Of a stretch of DNA of 64,000 nt, positions 10,920 to 22,125 are shown piece after piece; position 1 is the first letter of the stretch; each line of letters starts with the position of its first letter. The translations under genes were made by a program, and so were the position numbers. The stretch is from assembly GCF_016808335.1 (NCBI RefSeq), contig NC_053149.1:38332118-38396117 (forward strand), given 5' to 3'. Origin of the DNA: Panicum virgatum (Eukaryota; Streptophyta; Magnoliopsida; Poales; Poaceae). The notes below the pieces were generated by a model. The model had not been told where the DNA came from. It worked only from the letters and a program-made list of their open reading frames with translations, and made no database searches.

Positions 10920-12546
10920 TTGCCGTCGCGTCTTATCACCGCGCCCCGGGCGCCTTGGCTTCCCCCTGATCGGGGCCGCCCCTCATTAGTGGGTCGTGCG
11001 GCGACCGTGCCTCGAGTGGGCGGCGGCCGTTCGGTGTGCTGGGCCCGGCCCTTTGGCATTGAAGAGGGGGGACACGGCTAGGTGAGGACTTTTGGTGCGT
11101 CCCATTTGACCGGTCCGTTGGGCACCATGGCTGTTCGTGTCCACATTCATCTATAAATAGGGGTGTTATAGATACATGGTTCCACACAAGAAGCAGATCA
11201 TGGAAATCTCTTTGAAAGTTTTCTTCCTCGCACCCCACACTCGCCCTCCAGATGAGAGCGGGCATGTCCTATGTCTCTGGTGCTAGAAGAATGCTTGTGA
11301 GCGGCGGAGGATCTTCCTCAGGCATGAACTCGTTAACAAGTTCATCCCGCCTACGGCTAATCAGCGCCGAGGAGTTCGAGGGCTTGCTGCTAAAGTTTGG
11401 CAAGCTAGGCCACTGGTCTGCCGGCCCCCTTGCCAATCAGCGCGGGGGACTCCGGGCTTCGCTGGTGGCCTCCTTGGACTCTCCTCGGCGTCGGCCCGGT
11501 GACCTGGTGGTGGTGGACCTATCCTGCCATGGGGGTCACCCTTCTGCATCCTTCTTGCTGGTGCCACTCCCTCGAGACTTCGGGTGGGTGCATCACGTGC
11601 CGTTAGCTCGGAGCTGCGGATCCGCTGCCTCATCTTCCAGCTCCAACTAGAAGGCGGCGCAGTTTGGCACCGTGCTTCATGGTAGCAGGGGACGGTCATG
11701 GGCTCCTCTCTCTTTTGGCAGGGTGGTCTTGCAGCCAGGATGGGTCTCCGTGCCTCTGTTCAGAGGCGGGCGGTTTTCTGAGCGGCGACTGGAAGGTGAC
11801 GTGGCCAGGGCAAGGAGATCATGGCCCGTCTTCCAGTGCCTGAGGAAGATACCCAGAAGCGGCGCAGGCGAGGAGTTTGAGCTAACCTCAGCTCCATTAG
11901 ACTCCTCGACGACGTCGTCTGTCTCTATCTCCGCCGGGGGCCTCTCGGCTCGGCTGATGCTAGGAGAAGGCTTGCGAGGTGCTACAAGAAGTCTTGCAAC
12001 GTTCTTTGGCCATGTCCTCCAGCTTGCCAGGTAGCGACCGTTGTCTTAGACCCCTTTTGTTGCTCCCTTTGTGGGAGTAAATGGATTTGATCCATTGTAT
12101 CCGCTGTTTCCCCGAGTGGGGGTCAGCTAGCTTTTGTTTGTTGTCTATGACACACGGTCCTGGCCGCCATGTCTGTGACACATGGTCCTGGCCACCATGT
12201 CTATGACACACGGTCCTGGCCGCCATGTCTATGAAAAACTCGGCAAGCAATTGTTTTAGCGGAGACAAACGCTGTTTCCCCGAGTCGGGGTCAGCTAGCT
12301 TTCAGCCAATTGTCTTAAGAAGACGAATAATGAAATAAAGTTTGCCCTGGAGTGTTTGTGCTTGTTTGTCTTGCCGCACTATTTTTTCATTTTCATGCCT
12401 CAACGATGAATGAACACCACTGTGATCCATAGCGATCGGAGGAGGTGAACCCTGCCACTTGACCTAGATGGCCCCGAATGTCGGATTCGGTGAGCTCGAC
12501 AATGGGTACGCCCATTTAAGGACAATCTGAGTGAAGTCTGACCTCG
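10920..12546 (+). other. Unassigned LTR-like remnant
   Basis: GC-rich sequence has a good TATA box in + orientation (CTATAAATAG, 11151-11160) and, about 1.2 kb on, AATAATGAAATAAAG (about 12325-12340), which could be a polyadenylation region. Open frames such as 11252-11650 (+) are Arg/Ser/Gly-rich and unlike any family I recognise. It joins the broken reverse transcriptase of Tat-2 at about 12547-12570. The layout suggests an LTR or leader of another gypsy element, but I cannot define TG/CA ends or a TSD. Confidence 0.4.
12102..12301. repeat. Short tandem repeat (28 bp x 3) between two copies of a 30-bp motif
   Basis: Units beginning GTCTATGACACACGGTCC start at 12143, 12171 and 12199, and a fourth, cut unit starts at 12227, giving a period of 28 bp. 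Flanking them are two near-identical blocks, CGCTGTTTCCCCGAGT followed by GGGGTCAGCTAGCTTT, at 12102 and 12270. This is probably local duplication inside the LTR-like remnant. Confidence 0.8.
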
Positions 12547-12563
12547 TCACAGATGACAGGGTC

Positions 12564-13669
12564 GACGGGATCGCTGGTACGTTGCACTTGCGTTCTTGAG
12601 CCCGAACGGCATGGAAACATAACAGTATGAGCCTAATGTTGTGATGAAGGATGTCGCAAGCTGGTCGGATTCCTTCATAGCTATCTGGTGATAGCCCGAG
12701 TAAGCGTCTAGAAAAGATAAGATCTCGCATCCAGAGGTGGAATCCATTATCTGATCTATCCTAGGCAGAGGAAAAGGGTCTTTGGGGTACGTCTTGTTCT
12801 GGCTGGTGTAATCAACACACATCCTCCATTGACCAGTTTTCTTATTTACAAGGACTGGGTTGGAGAGCCAGTTGAAGTGATAGAATTCTTTTATGAAGCC
12901 AGCAGCTAATAGTTTAGCTATTTCCTCTCCTATGGCCCTACGCCTCTCATCGTCGAAGCGGCGTAGCCGTTGATGGACGGGCTTGGATCCCAGCAAAAAT
13001 ACGGAGCTCGTTCTCGGCGACCTCCATTGGGATGCCCGGCAAGTCGGATGGCTTCCTGGCAAAAGTGTCCTTGTTGGCGCGGAGGAAGTCGACGAGCGCG
13101 AGTTCCTATTTGGCCGACAGCTGGGAGCCGACCCGCACCGTCTTGGTTGGGTCGGCGTCGTCGACCACAACCGACTTGGTCTCCTCGGTCGAGATGAAAG
13201 TCGGTGCCTGGCTGGGCTTGCCAGTGTCAGGGCGGCACTCGGTGGTGGCGGCGCGAAGCTAGCCGAGCTCCGTGGAGTTCGCCGCGGTGGTGGCGATGTC
13301 GAAATGCTAGTGTCTGCTTGCGTAGGCCTGCTCGAAGGAGCCGCTCACGGTGATGACTCCATTTGGGCCCGGCAGCTTGAGCTTGAGGTAGGTGTAGTTG
13401 GGCACCGCCATGAACTTGGCGTAGGCGGGGCGCCCGAGAATGGCGTGGTAGCCCCCTTCCAATCTACCACCTCGAATGTGAGGGTCTCGGTGTGGTAGTT
13501 GGCTCTACTACCGAACGTGACCGGCAAGTCGAGGTTGCCGACCGGGTACGCCTTCATGCCCGGCAAGATGCCGTAGAATGGGAAGAGACAGGCCCGCAAG
13601 CAGGATCGCGGGATCCTGATGGCTTCCAGGGTGTTGATGTATAGGATGTTGAGGCTGCTGCCCCCCGTC
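12564..13669 (-). pseudogene. Tat-2 pol fragment: protease C-terminal part, linker and N-terminal RT
   Basis: From 13669 leftwards the frame starts inside the protease (GSSLNILYINTLE), followed by the block ETLTFEVVDWKGA. A frameshift near 13440 moves the next part (ILGRPAYAKFMAVPNYTYLK) to another frame. The RT follows (about 12990-12564): KLLAAGFIKE, then MCVDYTSQNK, then LSFLDAYSGYHQI, then MPFGLKNASATYQR. It stops before the YxDD catalytic box, so the RT is incomplete. This would have been the replication polyprotein of a gypsy element and is non-functional. The first protease residues lie across Tekay-1 at 26499. Confidence 0.8.
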
Positions 13670-16600
13670 TGTAACACCCGGTTTATAAAAGGACATAAAC
13701 CGAGCAATCATATACGTGCCAGGATCAAGTCACACGTATATACAACAGAATTAACAGTATATCACAGCACATATCACGAATAAGACATAACAAATCGAAA
13801 TACGAATGTTATTTATTACATTAATGATGTAAATGTCTGATACAGCGGAAGCGAAGTACAAATACGATAAAAGCTCTCCGAAGCTGAGCAGGGCGCCACA
13901 GGGACGTCGACTGGGAGATGAACGCCTAGAAGTCCTCGTAGTCCTGGTAGCGCTGAGCAAACTGCCTCGTGCCGGCAGGAACTGAGCAGCAGTAGCGTAT
14001 CCAAGAGGAAAAAAAAGTAGAGAAGAGGCAAGAGTGAGTACACAACTTGTACTCAACAAGTATAACACAAACTATGAGGCTCTAAGGTTGGCTGACTCAA
14101 CTGCATTAGCTTTTAAGTCTTGGCAAAATTTTATTAAAGCTATTTACTACAAGTTGATGAATTACCATAAACCCAGTTACATAGTAATTAATCAGAATTA
14201 AACATGTTGCTACTGAGAACCATACCAAAACCAAGCCACCAAGGTAACCCCGAGAGGCACCCCCTCGTCGGAAGGAGCTAACCCCACTAATCAAAAGGAG
14301 GATCTGGGCCGCTCATAACCGTGAGCACGGCTAGTATACCAGTTTTACACTCTGCAGAGGTTGCACATCTTTACCCACAAGTCGTGAGCTACGCCAGGGG
14401 TTCATCACACTTCCTTAGGTGAGATGACTAGCGACTCACTACGAGGCCGTTACAAAGAATCTCGTTGGTAAGGCGTAACCGCGAGAGTTGGGTCAGCGAC
14501 TATGGGGCCCACCTCACGGGGGTACAAGCACAGGTACGCAAACCAAGCACAGACCAGCTGGAGGAGCAGGGACCATTGAAGCTTACTACTCTTGCCCCGC
14601 AGGTAAGTTACTCCAAACCAAAAAGACCTAATTAGTAAGCCAAGTCTATCCCATTCTAGCCTTGTGGTAGCGCTGTTGTCCCAGGTTGTCGCTCTATGAA
14701 CCGGTCCTTATGGAGAGTGGCCAACCAAGCACTAAGCACCGTGCTGGCCCCCTAAACCATGTTTCTACAAAAACCATCTTTTAACGAGACGTGAACCACT
14801 CATCCACACAGAGGGCCACTCTCAGAATTAAGTTCAAGTAAACCATTAATCAAATTAATTAAAAAGGACCAGAGTGTGTTATAGCGCGGCACCTAGCACA
14901 ACTAACCATAATGCAACCCAAAGGATATATATAAAGGATATAAAGTGGCTAGGAAATCCTTATAGGCATACAGTATTAAAATGCAGTATGTAAATGTATT
15001 TAAAAGTGATGGGTTGTTCATGTTACACTTGCCTTCCTCGTACTGCTCCTGCTGCTGCTCAAAGTGCTCGGAAGACGGCTGCTCCGGGTACTGGTACTGG
15101 GGCTCCTCCGGTAGCTCGGCGTCTACTCACGAACACATGGCCAAAACAATGCACAATAATAAGCATACAAGCAATCACTAACAAAAACTAAGAAACAGTA
15201 CATCAATACATAAAAACAGCACACTAAACTAGTCTAGAGCTATTCTACGCATTACAACGATCGCGTGGACATAAAGAACGCCTAAATCGGAGCTAAAACG
15301 CATTTTCTAGGCTAAAAACAAGTTCCAGGGACCTATCTGCGATAAAAAACTAAGTTCCAGGGGGTTTTCTGCAAAAACCAGGGACTAAAACGTAATTAAA
15401 CTATAGCTTTGGGTCTAACTCGCAAAAACTTCAAGCCTGGACTGCGGGTACTATTTTAAAGAAACTCAGGGGGCTACGCGTTAAAACCAGGACATAAATC
15501 TAATTATTTTTGAACTCAGGTGGACTGCGGGTTGAATTCTAAAAAGAGCAGGGTCTCTTTAACAAAATGGCCAGGCGAAGGGGTACGCGCGGATCTGATC
15601 CGTTGGATCGAGATCCGGTGGCTCAGAACAGACATGGCCGCGATCTAATCCCGCGCCTCGATTTCGGATCTGACGGCCCAGGTTGAAAGGGCGAGCGGGC
15701 GGCGGCGGGACTCGCCGGCGGCGCGCTCCCGCGGTGGCGCACGACCGGAGAAAATGTCCTGGGGGCTGCAGGGCTCCACTTGGGCTGGGGTTTGGCCGTG
15801 GAGGTAGCCAGCGTCATGCGTAACCCACTAGTGGTGTTGTGGAGGTGATTTGGGGCTCCGAGCGGAATGCTCGTCGAACATGGCTGCTCGGCGGCGCAAG
15901 GCTCGCCGGCGCTGGCGTGTTCCGGTCCCTACGGTGCGCCTGGGCTACGAAATTTAGCGCAGAAAGCAAGATGGGGCTGGGACGTAGCTCACCAAGGGCT
16001 CGGATTGAAGGTAGGGCTGGCGCAGAGGGGTCGTCGGCGAGGTCCGGGCGGTGGCGTTGGGCGGCGCTTGCGGTCCGGGCGCGGTGGTGGTCCTCCGGGC
16101 TTCGGATCCCCTTGGGTCGCTGCGCCGTGGTACTGCACAGGTGGAAGGAGGTCAGGGGGACCGGAGCTGGGCCGGCGGCGAGGAATTTCGGTGAGGAGCA
16201 ACTCACCAGCGGTGGACTTCGGGTCAAAATCCGGCGAGGGCGTGGATTGGACCGGGGCGAGCGAGCTCAAGAAAGCTCCCTGGGTGCACGGCGGTGCTCC
16301 TGCGAGGATCTGCCGGGGTGGAGAGGCAGCGGGGTGGCGTGAGCGTGGCGGAGCAGAGCCTCTGCGCGGCGGAGCAAAGGGAGGCGGCGGCTAGGGTTTG
16401 TGGGGAGGCGGCGGGATGGGGAATTGGGGTTCCTGGGGTGTGGCTAGGGTGTTTAAGAAGGCACGAGCCCGGGGATTTGGGCGTGCGTGCCCAGGGCGCG
16501 ATCTCGGCGAGATCTGCGGCGGTTTCCGTTAAGTGCGCGGGGGATGCGGGAGGAGGAAGGCGAGCCTGACTAGCGGGCCCGGCGTGTCGGTGGCGGAGAG

Positions 16601-17022
16601 GGCAAGCGCGGTGCGAGCGAGCAGGCTGCTGCGCAAGCGCGTGCTGGGCCGCGCGCAGAGGTGTGGGTCGGGCCGAGTGCGTGGGAAGCGGCCCACTGGG
16701 AGAGGGAAGAGAAGAGTGGGCTGAGAGGGGTTGGGCTTGGGCTGCTGTTGGGTTTTCTTCTCTTTTTATTTCTACACTTTTCTATTCCTAATTCAAACAA
16801 GGTTTGAATTCAAATACAAATTTGAATTCAACCACACTCAAATCATTGAAAGTATGCACCAGCATGAATGTAATAACAAATTTTTAAACTTAGACAAATT
16901 TTAATTACTTGTGAAACAAAAACTAGATTAAATGCAAGACTATACACAATAAACCTTAGAAAAAATAAATAAAGCCAAATAAATTTATTAATAAATGCTG
17001 GAATTTAAATTAGGGTGTTACA
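13670..17022 (-). repeat. 3' LTR of Tekay-1 (3,353 bp)
   Basis: On the + strand it runs TGTAACACCCGG to TTAGGGTGTTACA. The AT-rich distal part (about 16750-17022) is followed by a GC-rich block (about 15600-16740) that in sense orientation is the promoter and leader region. A small sense ORF (14068-13751, starting MLYLLSTSCVLTLASS) recurs in the other Tekay LTRs. It carries no other credible gene. Confidence 0.9.
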
Positions 17023-17040
17023 TACCCTACCCCCTTAAAG
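17023..17040 (-). other. Polypurine tract of Tekay-1
   Basis: On the - strand CTTTAAGGGGGTAGGGTA abuts the 3' LTR start TGTAACACCC. The same tract stands at 46136-46153 in Tekay-3 and, with changes, at 33243-33261 in Tekay-2. Confidence 0.85.
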
Positions 17041-18849
17041 AAATCTCGTCCTCGAGATTTAGCTGGGCTGGCTAGCAAAGAGATCTGGATATGTCTTTCT
17101 CAGCTCATCTTCTCGCTCCCATGTAGCCTCAGCTTCACTGTGGTAACCTTCACCGGATGCTCAGTATAAGTCAAATCTTCCTACACATCTACTCCATCCA
17201 GTGGTGCCTGCTCCTCGGGTACTCGCAGACACCTCTTCAGCTGAGATATATGGAAGACATCATGAACTCCAGAAAGACTGGGAGGTAACTCTAGGCGATA
17301 AGCAACTTCGCCTTTCCGCTCTAGCACCTTGAATGGACCCACATACCGAGGTGCTAACTTCCCCTTGACATTGAATCTGCGGATTCCTCTCATCGGAGAC
17401 ACCTTCAGGTACACATAATCACCAACACTGAAGGTCAGATCTCTCCGTTTGCCATCAGCATAACTCTTCTGTCTGCTCTGTGCAATCCTCAGATTTTCTC
17501 GCACAGCCTGAACCATCTGCTCTGCATCATCTATGATCTCAGGGCCAATGAGCTGCTTCTCACCAATCTGATCCCAATAGAGAGGAGTCCTGCATTTTCT
17601 GCCACACAATGCCTCAAAGGGGGACTTCTTCAGACTGGCCTGATAGCTGTTGTTATATGAAAACTCAGCATATGACAGGCACTTATCCCAACTAGTACCG
17701 TACTGAATGGCACATGCTCTCAGCATATCCTCCAACACTTGGTTGGTTCTCTCTGTCTGCCCATCTGTCTGAGGGTGATAAGCCGTACTAAATCGCAGCT
17801 TCGTATCCAACGAATCATGGAGCTGCTCCCAGAACCGAGAAGTGAACTGAGACCCTCTGTCAGATATGATCTTCTTGGGCACACCATGCAAGCAGACAAT
17901 CCGAGAGATGTACAACTCTGCAAGTCTAGCACCGGAGTAAGTAGTGTTCACTGGAATGAAGTGAGCAACTTTCGTCAGTCGATCCACTACTACCCAAATG
18001 GAGTTGTACCCTTTCTGAGTACGAGGCAATCCAACAATGAAGTCCATAGTGATTTCCTCCCATTTCCACTCTGGAATCTTCAAAGGCTGTAACAGACCTG
18101 CTGGCCTCTGATGCTCAGCCTTGACACACTGACAGGTGTCACAAATAGCCACGTACTCTGCCACTGAACGCTTCATCCCATACCACCAGAAACATTCCTT
18201 CAGATCATAATACATCTTCGTGCTGCCCGGATGAATAGAGTATGCTGTATCATGGGCCTCACTCAGAATCAACTTCCGGAGATCCTTCACATCTGGCACA
18301 CAGATCCGGTTCTTGTACCACAAAGTACCCTGATCATCCTCTTTGAAGTGTGGGGCCTTGCCCTTCTTGAGCAACTCACGGATCTCCTGCAGCTTCTCAT
18401 CATCTTTCTGATGCTGCCTGATCTCTGACTCTAGAGTCGGTACTGCCTCAAATGCTGCACTAGAGGTATGATGCAAGAAGCCCAGACTCAACTGCTCAAA
18501 CTCCTCGCATAACTCTGGAGGCATTTGGAAAGCCACGGCCATGTTGACATAGCTTCTCCTGCTCAAAGCATCTGCTACAACATTGGCCTTGCCCGGATGA
18601 TAGTGAATCTCCAGGTCATAATCCTTGACCAACTCTAACCATCTCCTCTGCCGCATGTTTAGCTCATTCTGCGCTGAAAATATACTTGAGGCTCTTGTGA
18701 TCAGTGTAGATATCACACCGCTGCCCATACAAGTAATGCCTCCAAATCTTCAGAGCATGCACAACTGCGGCTAACTCAAGATCATGAGTGGGATAGTTCA
18801 GCTCGTGCCGACGTAACTGCCGTGAAGCATAAGCAATCACTCTGCCCTC
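17041..18849 (-). pseudogene. Tekay-1 pol, C-terminal half: RNase H, integrase, damaged chromodomain
   Basis: After the TAG at 18850 the frame continues [12 protein letters not shown] (RNase H). A one-base insertion near 18672 (TTCAGCGCAG against TTCACGCAG in Tekay-3) shifts the frame into the ORF 18728-17181. That ORF holds the RNase H end, an integrase HHCC zinc finger (HPGSTKMYY...CDTCQ) and the catalytic triad in [16 protein letters not shown] and [17 protein letters not shown]...[18 protein letters not shown] tail follows. The frame ends at a TAG (17181-17183) where Tekay-3 has CAG. Beyond it the chromodomain has lost the segment between EHPVK and the [14 protein letters not shown] end, roughly 70 bp. 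The integrase alone would look intact, but it cannot be made from the polyprotein without bypassing the lesions. Confidence 0.88.
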
Positions 18850-20940
18850 CTACATCAGAACACACCCAAGACCATCCTTCGAAGCATCACAGTATACCGT
18901 GAACCTCTTCGTCTGGTCTGGCAGAGTCAGGACTGGCGCCGTAGTCAACCTCTTCTTCAGCTCATCAAAGGCCCTCTGACGCTCATCAGTCCAAGCGAAA
19001 ACCACATTTTTCTCCAGCAAGGAAGTCAAAGGCTTCGCGATCTTGGAGAAATTCTCAATGAACCTCCGATAATATCCAGCTAAGCCCAAGAATGACCTGA
19101 CTTCCTTCACCGTCTGCGGTGTCTCCCACTCGAGCACATCCTTCACCTTGCTCGGATCAACAGCAATGCCTCCCTGAGAGATAACATGACCGAGGAATGG
19201 AACCTCGTCAATCCAGAACTCGCACTTGCTGAACTTGGCATACAGCTGATGCTCTCTCAATCTCTGCAATACGAGTCTCAGATGCTCCTCATGCTCTTCT
19301 TCTGTCTTGGAGAAGATCAGAATATCATCAATGAAAATCACCACAAAGACATCTAGATAATCCATGAAGACCATGTTCATCAGATGCATGAAGAAAGCCG
19401 GGGCATTAGTCAAGCCGAAGGACATGACTGTATACTCATATAGCCCGTACTTGCATGTGAATGCCGTCTTCGGAATATCCCCAGGACGGATCCTCAACTG
19501 AAAATAACCCGAACGAAGATCAATCTTCGAGAAAATACGAGCACCTCGAAGCAGATCAAAGAGATCCTCAATACGGGGCAGTGGATTCTTGTTCTTGATA
19601 GTAACTGCATTCAGCTCCCGATAATCAACACACATCCTCTTCGAGCCATCCTTCTTATCTACCAGCAATAATGGAAAAGCCCAAGGAGAGAAGCTGCGAC
19701 GGATATAGCCCTTGGCTAGCAACTCATCAATAGTCTTCTTAACTTCTTCATGCTCTATAGGTGCCATACAGTAGGGCCGCTTTTCAATAGGAGCTGTGCC
19801 AGGCAAGAGATCAATACAAAACTCAATGGCGCGTTCAGGCGGCATACCTGGCAGATCATCCGGAAAGACATCCGGGAATTCAGACACCACGCGAATACCG
19901 TCCGTGGGTCTAGCCTCCATCTGATGAAGAAATCCCGAAGGCTCCACTGCACTGATAACAACCTCTTGGCCACTGGAAGCTGATAGCAAGACTGTCCTCT
20001 GAGCACAATCTATCCGGACTCCCCACTTGGCCAGAGTCTCCATTCCCAGAATGACATCAATGCCCTTGGTGTCTAGCACCATCAGATCAGTACAAAACTC
20101 TACTCCCCTCAAGGAAACACTGACCCTCGGGTAGTAAGTGTGAGACCTCAACTGTCCTCCCGGTGAAGATACTAACAGGCACCTCTTTAATGTGCTAGTA
20201 TGAATACCATGATGCTCGACAAAAGACTGAGTAATGAAGGAATGCGTAGCACCAGTATCGAAAAGCACTGTAGCTGGATAGGAATTAACCATGAACGTAC
20301 CAATAACCATGTTGGGAGCCTCGGCCGCTGACTCGGCCGTCACATGGTTCACTCTGCCCTGAAGTGGCACCCTGGGCTGAGCTGGGCGCCCCTGCTGTCC
20401 CGCCTGCGCCTTCTGGGGGCAAGCATTGGCGTAGTGCCCCAGCTGGCCACAGTGAAAGCAGGTGCGAGGGGGTCCCTGAGCCTGCTGTCCGGTAGGAGCT
20501 GCCGGACGTGGAGCCTGCGGTGCCGATGGAGCAGCACGAGCCGGAGGTGCCGGTAACCTCTGGCCCTGCCCCGCCTGCTGCTGCTGTCGAGGCGGGTACT
20601 GCTGCGGTGGCCTCTGCTGGTACTGCTGAGGAGGCCGGTACTGGGGCTGCTGGTACTGCTGAGGCTGCTGGAGGCGAGGACGAGTGTTGCTGCCGGAAGC
20701 AACGGGGATAATCTTCCTCTTCTTGTCCTCCATCTCCAAGTGCTTGCGCTCAGTGTTGAGCGCGCTGTCGACCAGATGGTTGAAGTCGTCGAAGTGGAGG
20801 TTGAGCAGCGCGTACTGGAGGTAGTCCTCAAGACCCTCCATGAAGTGCTCCTGCTTCTTGCGGTCATCCGCAACATCGGCAGGGGCGTAGCGAGCGAGCT
20901 GCAGGAAGCGATCACGATACTCCTTGACCGACATGGTCCC
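18850..20940 (-). pseudogene. Tekay-1 gag C-terminus, protease, reverse transcriptase
   Basis: The segment resumes after a gag intron with [12 protein letters not shown], the second half of the capsid domain. A Gln/Pro-rich linker and a CCHC zinc knuckle ([14 protein letters not shown], about 20415-20460) follow. The aspartic protease has [10 protein letters not shown] (about 20235-20265). RT blocks include [28 protein letters not shown] and the catalytic VVIFIDDIL (about 19320-19345). The RNase H start has [11 protein letters not shown]. The frame ends at TAG 18850-18852 within VLM-Q-EGR, where Tekay-3 reads CAG. All domains are of normal order and spacing for a chromovirus. Confidence 0.92.
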
Positions 20941-21050
20941 CTGAAGTGACAAAGACAGATAGATACCGAAAGATTAACTCAAGATTCATAAGGATAGAAC
21001 AAGGGGCATTAGCTCAAAAGAAATCGCTGAATGATTATATTTAAGATTAC
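20941..21050 (-). other. Intron in Tekay-1 gag (110 bp)
   Basis: On the - strand the exon ends FLALKQ (CTGAAGCAG) at 21051 and the intron starts GTAATCTTAA. It ends CACTTCAG at 20941, and the frame resumes GGGACCATG in phase 0. Unspliced, translation stops within the segment. Tekay-3 has an intron of identical length at the same codon (50119-50228). Joined, the exons give LALKQGTMSV, which matches the continuous capsid sequence of related chromoviruses. Confidence 0.75.
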
Positions 21051-21566
21051 CTGCTTCAGTGCAAGGAACTCTTTCTGCTTCATCTTCATAACGCCCGCGG
21101 GGACATTGTGGCTGCCGAAATGCTCCCTGAACTGGAGCCAAGTGAGAGCCTCGCGGTCCTGGACTGGGTGGGACTCCCACCAGTCCAAAGCTGCCCCTCG
21201 CAGCTGTCCTGCTGCATACAAGACGCGCTCACGATCATCGCACTGGGCGATGTCCAGCTGACGCTCCACTGCACGGAGCCAGTCGTCAGCCTGAAGAGGG
21301 TCGGACGTGTGAGAAAATGTCGGCGGGTGACCTCTCAGGAACTCAGCACGCTTGTCGCGAGGCTGCGACAGTGGAGGAGGCGGAGGCTGAGTGTGAGCCT
21401 GCTGAAGAGCCTGAACAGTGTTGTTCAGGGTGGCCATCATCTGCATCTGGAGCTGGAAGTACTGCTCCGGAGTCAAAGGTGGCGGCATCGGGATCCCGGT
21501 CCCCTAGGTGTTCTGACCCTGGTTGTTCTGCCCCTGCTGGTCAGAACCACGCCTGGTGTTCACCAT
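21051..21566 (-). pseudogene. Tekay-1 gag exon 1 (N-terminal capsid)
   Basis: It starts at ATG 21566 (MVNTR, as in Tekay-3) and runs to the intron donor, 172 codons. A TAG at 21504-21506 lies 21 codons in. Reinitiation at MPPPLTPEQYFQLQ (21488) would leave the rest open. The core capsid block is DPLQADDWLRAVERQL then LRGAALDWWESH then WLQFREHF, typical of the retrotransposon gag domain. It forms the N-terminal half of the particle protein with the exon after the intron. Confidence 0.85.
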
Positions 21567-22125
21567 CTGATTTTGGACAAAAGATTTCACGAGTAAGGAT
21601 TTAGCAGGAATAAATTCAGATGGATATGATAACTCTTTGTGGAGAAAGACTCAGCCATGATAAAGTAGATAGGATAGAGTGGACTGTTTTACCCCCAACG
21701 ATCTAACTCATTTTATTAATTAGTTAACTTTAACATGAGAGTAATTTCCTCTAAACAAATTTAAACTACTAAGCTATGCAATCATTCAAAAATCCAAATC
21801 AAACATGTAGCATAATAACAAGCAGACAATTTTCATAACTTAGCCGAGTTTAACACATGACTCGACTAACACAATGCGTCGCAGAACGTGCTATCGTATT
21901 ATTATAAAAGGGTCACCTAGTTTATACTCATGGTGGTCAGATGACTGATTCAGGCCAAAATCTACGAAAACTATTCTTCAGAGAGAGACGGGTAAAAGTC
22001 ATAGTGTTCAAGGGGTATAATAGTAAAATAGTTTCAGCAGGCAAGGATTGGAGAGAGGAAGTCCTAAAACTCGACCAGTTCTATCTAGGCTTCGTCCTAC
22101 AGTCGATACGGCTCTGATACCACTC
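21567..22125 (-). other. Tekay-1 leader and primer-binding site
   Basis: The untranslated leader lies between the 5' LTR and gag and holds no ORF of note. Next to the LTR, on the - strand, TGGTATCAGAGC (22122-22111) is complementary to the 3' end of initiator methionine tRNA; a 3-bp spacer (GAG) separates it from the LTR end. This is the minus-strand primer site. Confidence 0.85.

Noticed and set aside
11252..12034. ORFs of 120-132 codons on the + strand as a possible host gene fragment
   Set aside because: No recognisable domain, start context or introns; they lie in an LTR-like segment. Kept only as an unassigned remnant.
12143..12230. 28-bp repeats as a CRISPR array
   Set aside because: Units are directly adjacent without spacers.
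15814..16394. Long ORFs of 130-175 codons on both strands in the GC-rich part of the Tekay LTRs (also 25274-25854, 44754-45395, 53270-53911)
   Set aside because: High GC leaves few stops in any frame; products are Arg/Pro/Gly-rich, overlap on both strands and are not conserved between Tekay subfamilies.
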